From the NCBI RefSeq assembly GCF_011927785.1, contig NZ_JAATJK010000001.1, positions 6,698,501-6,762,500 on the forward strand: a stretch of DNA of 64,000 nt, given 5' to 3'. The notes beneath the pieces were generated by a model. It did no database searches, was not told the origin of the DNA, and worked only from the letters and a program-made list of their open reading frames with translations. Position 1 is the first letter of the stretch. Each line of letters begins with the position of its first letter. This DNA is from Micromonospora profundi (lineage in GTDB: Bacteria > Actinomycetota > Actinomycetes > Mycobacteriales > Micromonosporaceae). The position numbers and the translations under genes were made by a program. Below, piece after piece: positions 49,228 through 58,282 of this stretch.

Positions 49228-49673
49228 CTCAGTCCTCCAGGTGCGGGCGCGGGCGCTGCCCGGTCACCGCCGCTAATCCGTCCTCAGTGGAGGACGGGAT
49301 CTCCTCTGCCGTACGGTGTGTGCGCGAAGCGTGCAAAACCTTGCCAATGGCTGGCGCTGTGGTCAAGCGCGGACCCCGGTCGCATTTTCGGGACGGCCAT
49401 CCCACATGCTGGGGTAGCGCAATGTTTGCAAAAGCTCACTTTGCATACACGCGTGACCACTCTGGAGTTACATGCCCTGTTCAGGGGCTTGCGGAAATGA
49501 AGGTATCAGTTGACCGGATCACGGGTTCCGCGCCGTCCGACCCTTTCCTACCGCCCTGCGGCTTCCCAAACAGGATCTTCTCTGATGAAATCGCGGCCGT
49601 GCCGCGCGTGGTCCCCTCCGCTTACGGCATGGTTCGGCGGGTCAAGCGGGGAAGAAACGACGGAGGCGATGTC
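49228..49673. promoter_or_regulatory. 446-nt divergent regulatory region upstream of the conservon
   Basis: Large non-coding region, more AT-rich than its surroundings at 49400-49520. It contains TGCAAAA motifs at 49332-49338 and 49427-49433, a dyad at 49427-49445, and a short CCCT/AGGG hairpin near 49472. CGGAGG at 49661-49666 is the cvnA ribosome site. The length suggests complex control of one or both flanking genes. No promoter boxes are assigned. Confidence 0.45.
49427..49445. promoter_or_regulatory. TGCAAA-N7-TTTGCA dyad, candidate operator
   Basis: A perfect 6-bp dyad, TGCAAA at 49427-49432 and TTTGCA at 49440-49445, with a 7-nt spacer. A further TGCAAAA copy lies about 95 nt upstream at 49332. 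The symmetric form is what a dimeric repressor or activator would bind. The cognate regulator is unknown. Confidence 0.45.
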
Positions 49674-52600
49674 GTGAGCACCGGACCGACGACCCTGCCC
49701 GCGCCCGGCGACGCCGCTGGGCGTACGCGCCGGAGGCTGCCGAGACTGCGGGACGCCCGGATCCGGTCCAAACTGGCGCTGATCCTGGTCGTTCCGGTGG
49801 CCGCGGTGATCGCGCTGGCCACCGTCCGGCTCATCTCGGTGGGCGAGGGCGCCTTCGACGCCACCCGGGCGCGGTCGCTCACCGCGCTCTCCATCGACGT
49901 CAGCGCGCTGACCCAGGACCTCCACGCCGAGCGGATGGCCGCAGCCGCCTACCTGGCCGCTCCGCAGCAGCCGGCCGACGCCTACAACCTGCGGGTGCGG
50001 CAGACGCAGCAGCGGGCGGACGAGTACCGCGCCGAGCGCGCCCGGATCGGCGAGGTGCCCGCGGCGCTACAGGGCCGGCTCAAGGCCATCGACGACCACC
50101 TGTCCACATTGGACGGCACCCGCCAGGAGGTGTTGGACCGCCGGCAGATGGCGGTCGCCGAGGCGGTGCTGCGCTACGGCGTCATCCTCACCGACCTGGT
50201 CGCCTACGGTGACGGGCTGGCTCAGCTGCCCGGCGACGAAGGCCTCTCGGACAGCCGCCGGGCGGTCGCCGCGTTTGCCCGCGCCAAGGCGGCCGTCGCC
50301 GAGGAGGAGGCGGTCGCCTTCTCGGCGCTTACCGCCGGCCAGCTCGACCCGGAGCAGTTCTCGTCCTTCGTGGCAACGTTGACCAGCCAGCAGGAGGCCC
50401 TTGTCGCCTTCTCGCTCGCCGCCGACCCCACGCAGCGGGCCCTTGTCAACAACACCGTCTCCGGTGACGCGGTCGGCCTGGCCGACCGGGTGGCGAGCGA
50501 CATCACCCGCTCGGTCGGGCAGCGCCCACTGGTGAGCGCCCAGGACGCCACCGCCGCCATCGGCGCCGTGAACGACCTGATGCGCTGGGCCGAGATCCAA
50601 CTTCAGGACCGACTGCTCGCGCAGGCCGACGAGGCGCGTGCGGCAGTCATCCGGCAGGCAGTGGTCGAGTCGATCCTGGTGCTGCTCACCCTCATCATCG
50701 CCGTCTCGCTGGCCGTGGTGCTGGCCCGCTCGCTCAACCACTCGCTGCGCCGCCTCCGCGAAGGCGCGCTATCGGTAGCCAACCACGACCTGCCCGACGC
50801 CGTGCAGCGCCTGCAGAACATGGGCAGCGTCGGTGACGGCGGGGTGGAGGAGATCGTCCGGCAGGTCCGGGACCCCATCCAGCTCAACACCCGCGACGAG
50901 GTCGGCCAGGTGGCGTTGGCCTTCAACGTCGTCCACCGTGAGGCGGTACGGGTCGCGGCCGAGCAGGCAGCGCTGCGTACCAGCGTCTCGGCGATGTTCC
51001 TCAACCTGGCCCGCCGCAGTCAGACCCTCGTCGACCGGATGATCGGCGAGCTGGACGCGATCGAGCGCGGCGAGGAGGACCCGAAGCGGCTGGCGCAGCT
51101 CTTCGAGCTGGACCACCTGGCCACCCGAATGCGCCGCAACGACGAGAACCTGCTGGTCCTGGCCGGCGCGGACTCCGCCGTACCGCGCCGCGACGACGCG
51201 CTTGTCGTGGACGTCCTGCGCGCCGCCCAGTCCGAGGTGGAGCTGTACAACCGCATCGAGTTCGGCACCGTCGACACCGACATCTCGGTGGCCGCGCACG
51301 CCGTCAACGACGTGGTACGGCTCGTCGCCGAACTGCTCGACAACGCCACCCGGTTCTCGCCGCCGAACACCACTGTCGTCGCCGACGGTCGCCGCATCCG
51401 CGACTATGTGCTGATCCAGATCGAGGACCGTGGTCTCGGCCTCAGTGACGAGCAGCTCGAATCGCTCAACCGGCGGTTGGCCGCGCCACCGAGCGTGGAC
51501 GTCGCCGCGTTCCGCCTGATGGGTCTCGCCGTGGTGAGCCGGCTCGCCGCCCGCTACAGCATCCGGGTGGAGCTGCGCCGCAACGTCGAGGGCGGCACCG
51601 TCGCCCAGGTGACCCTGCCCGCCGCAACAGTGGTGCTGCCCACCAACCGGGGCCGCGATCAGGTGCTCACCCGGCCGCGCCAGGCGATGGCAGTCGAGCA
51701 GACGCCGCTCACCCCTGTGGGCCACGCCGAGTCGTACGCCGGAGCCACCACCTCGGCCCCGACGTTGCCCGACCAGTGGCGGACCAGCGCGCCGGCACCG
51801 GCACAGTGGCAGTCTCCGCTCGACACGCGGGACACCACTCCTGCCGTGCAGGCCGGTGGCTACGCCGGAGCACGCCCGACGGCCCCGCCCGCAGCCCCGC
51901 CCGCAGCCCCGCTTCCGCCGGCCCGGCCCGCGTACAGCAATGGCGCGGGCGCCTCGATGGGCAGCCCGACAGTGGCGTACCCGACCATCGCCCCGCTGCC
52001 CCGGCGCAGCGCGACGGCCGACCCCGCCGACGGTCGGAACGTGCCGGTGCTGCCGGTCGGACCGGTCGCCGGCCCCGGTGCCGTCGCGCCGCCCGCCGCC
52101 CCACCAGCCCCGCCGGTCGCGCCGCCGACGCCACCCGCCCCGGTGACCAACCGGCCCGACTTCCCGGCCGAGGCACCGATCTTCCGGGAGATGGAGGCGG
52201 TCTGGTTCCGGTCACACGGGGACGACGCCACCGCGATCTTCACCCGGCCGCAGTTCGACACGCCGCCGGCACCCGCCGACGCCAGCCTGGCCAACGCCGG
52301 GATGCGTGCGAGCACCGCAGGCCAGTCGGCCGCCGCGTCCGCGCCGACGGTGACACCGGCCCGGCCGCCGCTGCCGACGCGTACCCCGGGTAGCTCCGGC
52401 GACGGCACCGGAACGGTAGGCGGGGGGAGCATGGACGGGTTCGGCAGCGGAAGCAACAGCGGCCGCGACGCCGCGCCGTCGACGCCACCACCGTCGTACA
52501 CGCCGCCGCCGGCCGCCCGGCCGGTGCCGGCAGCGGCCACCCCTCCGCCCCCGCCCCCCGCCCCCGACCCGGACGCCTGGCGGACCGCGGCGGACGAGGG

Positions 52601-52844
52601 TTGGTCCCGCGCCAGCCGGGCCGCCGAGCCGGCGCCGGCGGGCACCACCCGCTCGGGTCTGCCCAAGCGGGTGCCGCAGGCGCAGCTCGTGCCGGGCGGC
52701 ATCGAACCCAAGGGCGGCCGGGACCGCAGCCGGCGGACCCCCGATGAAGTACGCGGCCTGCTGTCGGCCTACCACCGCGGCGTGCAGCGCGGCCGGTCGG
52801 CCGGCACGGACCTGAACAGCACCTCGACCAAGGAGAGCCGATGA
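49674..52844 (+). CDS. cvnA: Conservon sensor histidine-kinase-like protein CvnA (nitrate/nitrite-sensing NIT domain)
   Basis: A 1056-residue membrane sensor. Helix 1 is at about residues 22-44 (LALILVVPVAAVIALATVRL), then an extracytoplasmic NIT-type helical domain (60-320), helix 2 at about 332-354, HAMP, a coiled dimerisation segment (LFELDHLATRMRRND) and a HATPase domain. The latter has N box VAELLDNATRFSPPN near 550 and G1 IEDRGLGLSD near 582. The last 400 or so residues are Pro/Ala-rich low complexity. GTG 49674 has CGGAGG 8-13 nt upstream; ATG 49629 is in frame but less likely. Four-gene conservons of this kind are known in Streptomyces. Confidence 0.9.
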   Translation: MSTGPTTLPAPGDAAGRTRRRLPRLRDARIRSKLALILVVPVAAVIALATVRLISVGEGAFDATRARSLTALSIDVSALTQDLHAERMAAAAYLAAPQQPADAYNLRVRQTQQRADEYRAERARIGEVPAALQGRLKAIDDHLSTLDGTRQEVLDRRQMAVAEAVLRYGVILTDLVAYGDGLAQLPGDEGLSDSRRAVAAFARAKAAVAEEEAVAFSALTAGQLDPEQFSSFVATLTSQQEALVAFSLAADPTQRALVNNTVSGDAVGLADRVASDITRSVGQRPLVSAQDATAAIGAVNDLMRWAEIQLQDRLLAQADEARAAVIRQAVVESILVLLTLIIAVSLAVVLARSLNHSLRRLREGALSVANHDLPDAVQRLQNMGSVGDGGVEEIVRQVRDPIQLNTRDEVGQVALAFNVVHREAVRVAAEQAALRTSVSAMFLNLARRSQTLVDRMIGELDAIERGEEDPKRLAQLFELDHLATRMRRNDENLLVLAGADSAVPRRDDALVVDVLRAAQSEVELYNRIEFGTVDTDISVAAHAVNDVVRLVAELLDNATRFSPPNTTVVADGRRIRDYVLIQIEDRGLGLSDEQLESLNRRLAAPPSVDVAAFRLMGLAVVSRLAARYSIRVELRRNVEGGTVAQVTLPAATVVLPTNRGRDQVLTRPRQAMAVEQTPLTPVGHAESYAGATTSAPTLPDQWRTSAPAPAQWQSPLDTRDTTPAVQAGGYAGARPTAPPAAPPAAPLPPARPAYSNGAGASMGSPTVAYPTIAPLPRRSATADPADGRNVPVLPVGPVAGPGAVAPPAAPPAPPVAPPTPPAPVTNRPDFPAEAPIFREMEAVWFRSHGDDATAIFTRPQFDTPPAPADASLANAGMRASTAGQSAAASAPTVTPARPPLPTRTPGSSGDGTGTVGGGSMDGFGSGSNSGRDAAPSTPPPSYTPPPAARPVPAAATPPPPPPAPDPDAWRTAADEGWSRASRAAEPAPAGTTRSGLPKRVPQAQLVPGGIEPKGGRDRSRRTPDEVRGLLSAYHRGVQRGRSAGTDLNSTSTKESR

Positions 52845-53248
52845 ACAGGCCAGCTGCCATGCAGGACATGGGTTGGCTGCTCACCAACTTCGCCGACAGC
52901 GTGGCGGGGATCGCCCACGTGGTGGCGGTGTCCGCCGACGGGCTGCTGCTCGCCTCCTCCCGGGACCTGCCGGGAGACCGGGCGGACCAGCTCGCCGCCA
53001 TCACCTCCGGCGTGGTGAGCCTGACCGAGGGCGCGGCGCGGATGTTCAGCGCGGGCGGGGTGTTGCAGACCGTCATCGAGATGGACAGCGGCTACCTGTT
53101 CCTCATGTCGATCAGCGACGGCTCGTCGATGGCCGTGCTCGCGGCGCGCAGTTGCGACGTGGGCCAGGTGGGCTACGAGATGGCGCTGCTGGTGGAGCGG
53201 GTGGGTGCCGCGCTGGTGCCGCTGCCGCGAGACGCGGTGCGCTCGTAG
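52841..53248 (+). CDS. cvnB: Roadblock/LC7 domain protein CvnB
   Basis: A 135-residue roadblock/LC7 protein (WLLTNFADSVAGIAHVVAVS, then GLLLASSRDLPGDRADQLAA). In conservons this acts with the CvnD GTPase, like MglB with MglA, probably as its regulator. ATG 52841 overlaps the cvnA stop by 4 nt. It is followed by an 86-nt gap before cvnC. Confidence 0.92.
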   Translation: MNRPAAMQDMGWLLTNFADSVAGIAHVVAVSADGLLLASSRDLPGDRADQLAAITSGVVSLTEGAARMFSAGGVLQTVIEMDSGYLFLMSISDGSSMAVLAARSCDVGQVGYEMALLVERVGAALVPLPRDAVRS

Positions 53249-53334
53249 CGCCGATACCGGACGCGGACCGCGTGCCGGAACAGGGATGGGAGGCGGTGTG
53301 CGCCGACTCCGCGACGACGAGGAGGTGATCGGGG

Positions 53335-53700
53335 ATGGACCAACGACGCGCTGACCCGCGCGGCGCTCTGGTACGTCCGTACGCGGTCACCCGTGGTCGT
53401 ACCGAGCCCCGGCAGGACATCGCCCTCGAGGCGGTCCTCACGGCCTCTCCCACCCAGGTTGCCGAGTCCCGCTTCGCGGGGCACGACAAGCACCGCATCG
53501 CCACGGTCTGCGAGGGCCGGGCGCAGTCGCTGGCGGAGATCGCCGCGTACACCCGGATGCCGCTCGGCGTCGCCCGGGTGCTGGTCGCCGACATGGTGGC
53601 CGAGAGCCTGCTGACGTTACACACTGCTGCTCCCGCCGAGGGGTTCGAGGAGCGGATGGAACTGCTTGGAAGGGTGCTAAGTGGACTTCGCAGGCTATGA
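53335..53700 (+). CDS. cvnC: DUF742 protein CvnC
   Basis: A 121-residue DUF742 protein with a predicted winged-helix character. It has LVRPYAVTRGRTEPRQDIAL, then HRIATVCEGRAQSLAEIAAY and LLTLHTAAP. DUF742 is the third gene of conservons; it may bind DNA or couple the sensor to the GTPase. ATG 53335 has GAGGAGG about 10-16 nt upstream. It overlaps cvnD by 20 nt. Confidence 0.9.
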   Translation: MDQRRADPRGALVRPYAVTRGRTEPRQDIALEAVLTASPTQVAESRFAGHDKHRIATVCEGRAQSLAEIAAYTRMPLGVARVLVADMVAESLLTLHTAAPAEGFEERMELLGRVLSGLRRL

Positions 53701-54304
53701 CCCCGCTGGGGGGCGGCCGGGCCGGGGAATCGTCTCCGCGAAGATCGTTGTCGCGGGCGGGTTCGGCGTCGGTAAGACGACCCTTGTCGGTTCGATCTCC
53801 GAGATCCAACCGCTGACGACCGAGGCGGTGATGACCGCGGCCGGTGTCGGCATCGACGATCCGTCCAAGGTGCCGGGCAAGGAGACCACAACGGTCGCCA
53901 TGGACTTCGGCCGTATCACGATGGCCCAGGACCTGATCCTGTACCTCTTCGGTACACCGGGTCAGACCCGCTTCTGGTTCATGTGGGACGAGATCATCCG
54001 GGGTGCGGTGGGTGCCGCGGTGCTCGTGGACACCCGGCGGATCACCGACGCGTTCGCCCCGCTCGACTACTTCGAGAACCGCAACCTGCCGTACGTGGTG
54101 GCGCTCAACCACTTCGACGGCGCTCCCCAGTACGAGCTGGACGAGGTCCGCGAGGCGTTGGCCATCTCGCCGCAGGTGCCGCTGGTGATGACCGACGCCC
54201 GGCACCGGGACTCGGTCAAGCAGGTGCTGGTGACCGTTGTCGAGCACGCCATGCTCCGGTTGCAGGCCGAGCACGGCCGCGGGTTCCCCACGCCGGTCGG
54301 CTGA
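53681..54304 (+). CDS. cvnD: Conservon small GTPase CvnD
   Basis: A 207-residue GTP-binding protein of the MglA/Rag-like bacterial group. It has P-loop GGFGVGKTTL at about residues 26-35, the switch/Walker B region LILYLFGTPGQTRFWFMWDE and base-recognition motif ALNHFD (NxxD variant NHFD) near residue 145. GTG 53681 lies inside the end of cvnC, a 20-nt overlap that implies coupled translation. A strong terminator follows. Confidence 0.92.
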   Translation: MDFAGYDPAGGRPGRGIVSAKIVVAGGFGVGKTTLVGSISEIQPLTTEAVMTAAGVGIDDPSKVPGKETTTVAMDFGRITMAQDLILYLFGTPGQTRFWFMWDEIIRGAVGAAVLVDTRRITDAFAPLDYFENRNLPYVVALNHFDGAPQYELDEVREALAISPQVPLVMTDARHRDSVKQVLVTVVEHAMLRLQAEHGRGFPTPVG

Positions 54305-54310
54305 GAAGTC

Positions 54311-54340
54311 CCGGCCGGCCGGCGTACACCGGCCGGCCGG
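54311..54340. terminator. 12-bp bidirectional terminator between cvnD and hemD
   Basis: CCGGCCGGCCGG at 54311-54322 is repeated as its own complement at 54329-54340 around a 6-nt loop; outer bases CTGAG/CTCAG (54301-54305 with 54345-54349) can also pair. It lies between convergent genes. Confidence 0.75.
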
Positions 54341-54345
54341 ACAGC

Positions 54346-55434
54346 TCAGTCGACCCGGAGCCGGTAGCCGCGTTTGACCACTGTCTGCACCACACGTGGC
54401 GCGCGCAGGCCGGCCCGCAGCCGGGCCACCGCCATCTCCACGGCGTGCTCGTCCGCGCCCCGGGGCAGGGTCCGCAGCAGCGCCGTACGCGACAGCACCC
54501 GTCCGGGGGACTGGGCCAGCGCCCGCAGCACCGCCATCGGCGCGGGCGCCAGGGGACGCAGCTCGCCGTCGATCACCGCTGCGTGCCCGCGCAGGGTGAG
54601 CAGGTGACCGCCGGCCTTGAACGTGACGGTCCGGCGGGGCAGCTCGTCGACGATTGTCCGCACCAGCGCGCCCAGCCGGGCCCGTCCCGGCGCGCTCACC
54701 GGCACCCCGTGCCGCAGCAGGGGTTCGGCGGTCACCGCGCCGACGCAGCTGGCGAGCACGTCGCTGCGGAACGCGGACACCACCGCGTCGGTACGGTCGC
54801 CGGCCGCCCGCAGCAGCGCCTCGGCCGCAGGCGCCGAAGTGAACGTCACCGCGTCCACAAGCCGGCCGGCGATCAGGTCGATGAGCCGGTGCAGCGGCGC
54901 CAGGTCGGTGGGCGGCGCCCAGCGGTAGACCGGAACCTCGATCACAGTGGCGCCGGCCGCCTCCAGCGCGAGTGTGCACTCCGGCTGGCGCTCCCCGTGC
55001 AACTGCATGGCGATCACCTGCCCGGCCACACCGCGCCGACGCAGGTGGTCGACCACCTCGTCGCAGCTCTCCGAATCCGGTGACCACTGGTCGTGCAGCC
55101 CTGCCGCCCGGATCGCGCCACGTGCCTTCGGGCCCCGCGCCACCACGTACGAGCGGCCCAGCACCGAGCGCAGCGGCTCCGCCAGCCCCCAACCTTCGGC
55201 CGCCTCCAACCACCCGCGCATGCCGATCCCGGTGTTGGCCATCAGGATGTCCGGCGGCTGGTCCAGGCAGGCGCGCGTCGCCTCGCGCAACTCGGTGTCG
55301 TCGGACAGCGGAACGATCCGCAGCGCCGGGGCGAGCACCACCCGGGCGCCCCGACGTTCGAGCAGCGCGGCCAACTCGTCGCGCCGCCGGTCGGCGGTCA
55401 CTCCGATCGTGAAGCCGGCCAGTTCCTCCCGCAT
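54346..55434 (-). CDS. hemD: Uroporphyrinogen-III synthase fused to a winged-helix DNA-binding domain
   Basis: A 362-residue protein. Residues 1 to about 260 form a HemD fold (FTIGVTADRRRDELAALLER, DAVTFTSAPAAEALLRAAGD, VASCVGAVTAEPLL-type region), making uroporphyrinogen III for siroheme. The last 95 or so form an OmpR-type winged helix (MAVLRALAQSPGRVLSRTAL, then VEMAVARLRAGL and TVVKRGYRLRVD). Such fusions are known in actinobacteria near nitrite reductase, for example M. tuberculosis Rv0260c. It starts at ATG 55434, overlapping the nirD stop by 1 nt. It is last in the nitrate operon and may also regulate it. Confidence 0.88.
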   Translation of the reverse strand: MREELAGFTIGVTADRRRDELAALLERRGARVVLAPALRIVPLSDDTELREATRACLDQPPDILMANTGIGMRGWLEAAEGWGLAEPLRSVLGRSYVVARGPKARGAIRAAGLHDQWSPDSESCDEVVDHLRRRGVAGQVIAMQLHGERQPECTLALEAAGATVIEVPVYRWAPPTDLAPLHRLIDLIAGRLVDAVTFTSAPAAEALLRAAGDRTDAVVSAFRSDVLASCVGAVTAEPLLRHGVPVSAPGRARLGALVRTIVDELPRRTVTFKAGGHLLTLRGHAAVIDGELRPLAPAPMAVLRALAQSPGRVLSRTALLRTLPRGADEHAVEMAVARLRAGLRAPRVVQTVVKRGYRLRVD

Positions 55435-55781
55435 CAGTCCTCCCGTCGCAGCCGCACCTCGACCAGCCCGTCACGGCAGCGAGCGTCGTGCCGGGTCACG
55501 GCCACCCCGGGCAGATCGAGGCAGGCGCCGCTGCGCAGGTCGTACACCTGCTTGTGCAGCGGCGAGGCGACAGTCGGCACCCCGGCGCGGCTGCCCACGA
55601 TGCCCCGGGACAGCACGTACGCGCCGGACACCGGATCGCGGTTGTCGATCGCGAACAGCCCGTCGGCGGTGCGGAAGAGGGCGACCTGAACGCCGTCGAC
55701 AAGGGCGGCCACGCCCCGGTCGGGGTCCAGCCGGTCGAGGGGGCAGACCACTGTCCACTCCAGTGTGCTGTGCTGGCTCAT
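55434..55781 (-). CDS. nirD: Nitrite reductase small subunit NirD
   Basis: The 115-residue small subunit of NADH-dependent assimilatory nitrite reductase has a Rieske-like fold. The usual CxH and CxxH iron-sulfur ligands are absent (PLHKQVYDLRSGACLDLPG in that region), as in E. coli NirD, so it is a structural subunit without a cluster. ATG 55781 (MSQHSTLEWTVVCPLD) overlaps the nirB stop by 4 nt. The longer upstream frame to 56006 lies within nirB and is rejected. Confidence 0.92.
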   Translation of the reverse strand: MSQHSTLEWTVVCPLDRLDPDRGVAALVDGVQVALFRTADGLFAIDNRDPVSGAYVLSRGIVGSRAGVPTVASPLHKQVYDLRSGACLDLPGVAVTRHDARCRDGLVEVRLRRED

Positions 55782-58282
55782 CGCCGTACCTCCGGAAGGC
55801 CGAGCGTCACCGGCTGCCGGCGCTGACCGTGCGCCGGCACCGGTTGGCCGCGTTCCTGCGTGAAGGTGATCGACGGGTCGGGCACGTCGGGCGCGTTGAC
55901 GAAGGAGGTGTAGCGGCGCAGCCGGTCCGGGTCGTTCAGCACGTCGCGCCACTCGTCGGAGTACGTGGTCACGTGCCGGGCCATCGCCGCGTCGAGGTCG
56001 GCGCACAGGCCCAGGGAGTCGTCGACGATCACCGAGCGCAGGTGGTCGAGGCCGCCGTCCATCGACTCGATCCAGCCGGCGGTGCGTTGCAGCCGGTCGG
56101 CGGTACGGATGTAGTAGATGAGGAACCTGTCGATGAGGGTGATCAGCTCATCGGTCGACAGGTCGGTGGCGAACAGGTCGGCGTGCCGGGGCCGGAAACC
56201 GCCGTTGCCACCGACGTAGAGGTTCCAGCCGGTCTCGGTGGCGATGATGCCGAAGTCCTTGCTGCGCGCCTCGGCGCACTCGCGGGCGCAGCCGGACACC
56301 GCCGACTTGAGCTTGTGCGGGGCGCGCAGCCCGCGGTAACGCAACTCCAGTGCCACGGCCAGGCCCACCGAGTCCTGCACCCCGTACCGGCACCAGGTTT
56401 CACCGACGCAGGACTTCACTGTGCGCAGCGCCTTGCCGTACGCGTGGCCGGACTCGAAGCCGGCGTCCACAAGCCGCCGCCAGATCAGCGGCAACTGCTC
56501 CACCCGTGCGCCGAACAGGTCGATCCGCTGCCCGCCGGTGATCTTCGTGTAGAGCTGGAAGTCCCGGGCGACCTCACCGATCACGATCAGCTTCTCCGGG
56601 GTGATCTCGCCGCCGGGGATCCGGGGCACCACCGAGTAGCTGCCGTCGCGTTGCAGGTTGGCAAGGAAGTGGTCGTTCGTGTCCTGCAACGACGCCTGCT
56701 CACCGTCGAGCACGTGCCCGTTGCCCAGCGAGGCGAGGATCGACGCCACCACCGGCTTGCAGATGTCGCAGCCGCGCCCCCGGCCGTGCTCGGCGACCAG
56801 CCGGGAGAACGTGCGGATGCCGCGTACCCGAACGATCTCGAACAGGTCCCGCCGGCCGACGTCGAAGTGCTCGCACAACGCGGCGGACTGCGCCACCCCG
56901 GCCGCGTCCAGCAGTTGCTTGAGCATCGGCACGCAGGACCCGCAGCTCGTGCCGGCTCTGGTGCACGCCTTCAACGCTGGCACGTCCGCGCAGCCGTCGG
57001 CGATTGCGGCGTCCACGTCGCCACGGGTCACCGCGTTGCAGGAGCAGACCTGCGCGGTGGCGGGCAGCGCGCCGGCGTCCGCGCCACCGCCGTCCGGTGC
57101 GAGCAACGCAAGCGGCGCGGCCGGCAGCGGGCCGCCCACACTGGCCCGCAACGTCGGGTACGCGCTGGCGTCACCCACAAGCACCCCGCCCAGCAGGGTG
57201 TGCGCGTCGTCGGACAGGACCAGCTTCGCGTAGACCCGGGTGGCCGGATCGGTGAACGTGACGTCCAGGCAGCCCTCGGTGGTGCCGTGCGCGTCGCCGA
57301 ACGAGGCCACGTCCACGCCGAGCAGCTTCAGCTTCGTGGCGGTGTCCGCGCCCGGGAAGGTCGCCGCGCCACCGACCAGCCGGTCGGCCACCACCTCGGC
57401 CGTCGCGTACCCGGGGGCGACAAGACCGTGACAGGTGCCGTCGACCGCCGCGCACTCACCGACAGCCCAGATCCGCTCGTCGGCGCTGCGGCAGGTCGCG
57501 TCGACGAGCACCCCGCCGCGCGGGCCGCGTGGCAGGTCGGCGGCCCGCGCCAGCTCGTCACGCGGTCGGATGCCGGCGGCCACCACCACCAGGTCGGCGT
57601 CGACAGTACGGCCGTCGGAGAGCTCCAGGGCGGCGACAGCTCCGTCCGCCCCGGCCCGGATCGCCGTGGTGCCCACCCCGAGGTGGGTACGCACACCCAA
57701 CTCCTCGACGTACCGGCGGAGCATCGCCGCGCCGGCCTGGTCGACCTGCACCGGCATGAGGCGGGGCGCGAACTCGACAACGTCGGTGCTCAGGCCGAGC
57801 AGTCGCAGGGCGTTCGCCGCCTCCAGCCCGAGCAGCCCACCGCCGATCACCGCGCCGACCCGCCGGCCCTGCGCGTACGCCCGGATCGCCGCCAGGTCGT
57901 CAAGGGTGCGGTAGACGAAGACCCCGGGCAGGTCGGCGCCGGGCACCGGAGGCACGAACGGGTACGAACCGGTGGCCAGCACCAGCGCGTCATAGGGGTA
58001 CTCGCCGTCGACGGTGGTCACCACCCGCCGGTCACGGTCGATGGCGGTGGCCGGCTCGCCGAGACGCAGCCGTACCCCGTCGTGCGGGGTGTGCACGTTG
58101 AGTTCGTCCTCGCCCACCCCGTCGAAGAACGCCGAGAGCCGCACCCTGTCGTACGCCGGACGCCGCTCCTCGGCCAGCACTGTCACCCGCCAGCGCCCCC
58201 GGGGATCGCGGGCGCGAAGCGCGTCGACGAACCGTTGCCCCACCATGCCGTTGCCGATGACGACCAGGTCACCGCCGCTCAT
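55778..58282 (-). CDS. nirB: Nitrite reductase [NAD(P)H] large subunit NirB
   Basis: NirB reduces nitrite to ammonium. The 834-residue product has an N-terminal FAD/NAD(P)H oxidoreductase (VVIGNGMVGQ, then GAVIGGGLLGLEAANALRLL) and a BFD-like [2Fe-2S] region (CSCNAVTRG and TRAGTSCGSC). The C-terminal siroheme/[4Fe-4S] domain has ligands in CVGETWC (CX5C) and GCAREC (CX3C). ATG 58282 overlaps the upstream flavoprotein stop by 4 nt. All cofactor motifs are intact. Confidence 0.95.
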   Translation of the reverse strand: MSGGDLVVIGNGMVGQRFVDALRARDPRGRWRVTVLAEERRPAYDRVRLSAFFDGVGEDELNVHTPHDGVRLRLGEPATAIDRDRRVVTTVDGEYPYDALVLATGSYPFVPPVPGADLPGVFVYRTLDDLAAIRAYAQGRRVGAVIGGGLLGLEAANALRLLGLSTDVVEFAPRLMPVQVDQAGAAMLRRYVEELGVRTHLGVGTTAIRAGADGAVAALELSDGRTVDADLVVVAAGIRPRDELARAADLPRGPRGGVLVDATCRSADERIWAVGECAAVDGTCHGLVAPGYATAEVVADRLVGGAATFPGADTATKLKLLGVDVASFGDAHGTTEGCLDVTFTDPATRVYAKLVLSDDAHTLLGGVLVGDASAYPTLRASVGGPLPAAPLALLAPDGGGADAGALPATAQVCSCNAVTRGDVDAAIADGCADVPALKACTRAGTSCGSCVPMLKQLLDAAGVAQSAALCEHFDVGRRDLFEIVRVRGIRTFSRLVAEHGRGRGCDICKPVVASILASLGNGHVLDGEQASLQDTNDHFLANLQRDGSYSVVPRIPGGEITPEKLIVIGEVARDFQLYTKITGGQRIDLFGARVEQLPLIWRRLVDAGFESGHAYGKALRTVKSCVGETWCRYGVQDSVGLAVALELRYRGLRAPHKLKSAVSGCARECAEARSKDFGIIATETGWNLYVGGNGGFRPRHADLFATDLSTDELITLIDRFLIYYIRTADRLQRTAGWIESMDGGLDHLRSVIVDDSLGLCADLDAAMARHVTTYSDEWRDVLNDPDRLRRYTSFVNAPDVPDPSITFTQERGQPVPAHGQRRQPVTLGLPEVRR

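Noticed and set aside
55434..55781. A Rieske [2Fe-2S] cluster in NirD
   Set aside because: The fold is Rieske-like, but the CxH and CxxH ligands are absent, as in E. coli NirD, so no cluster is expected.
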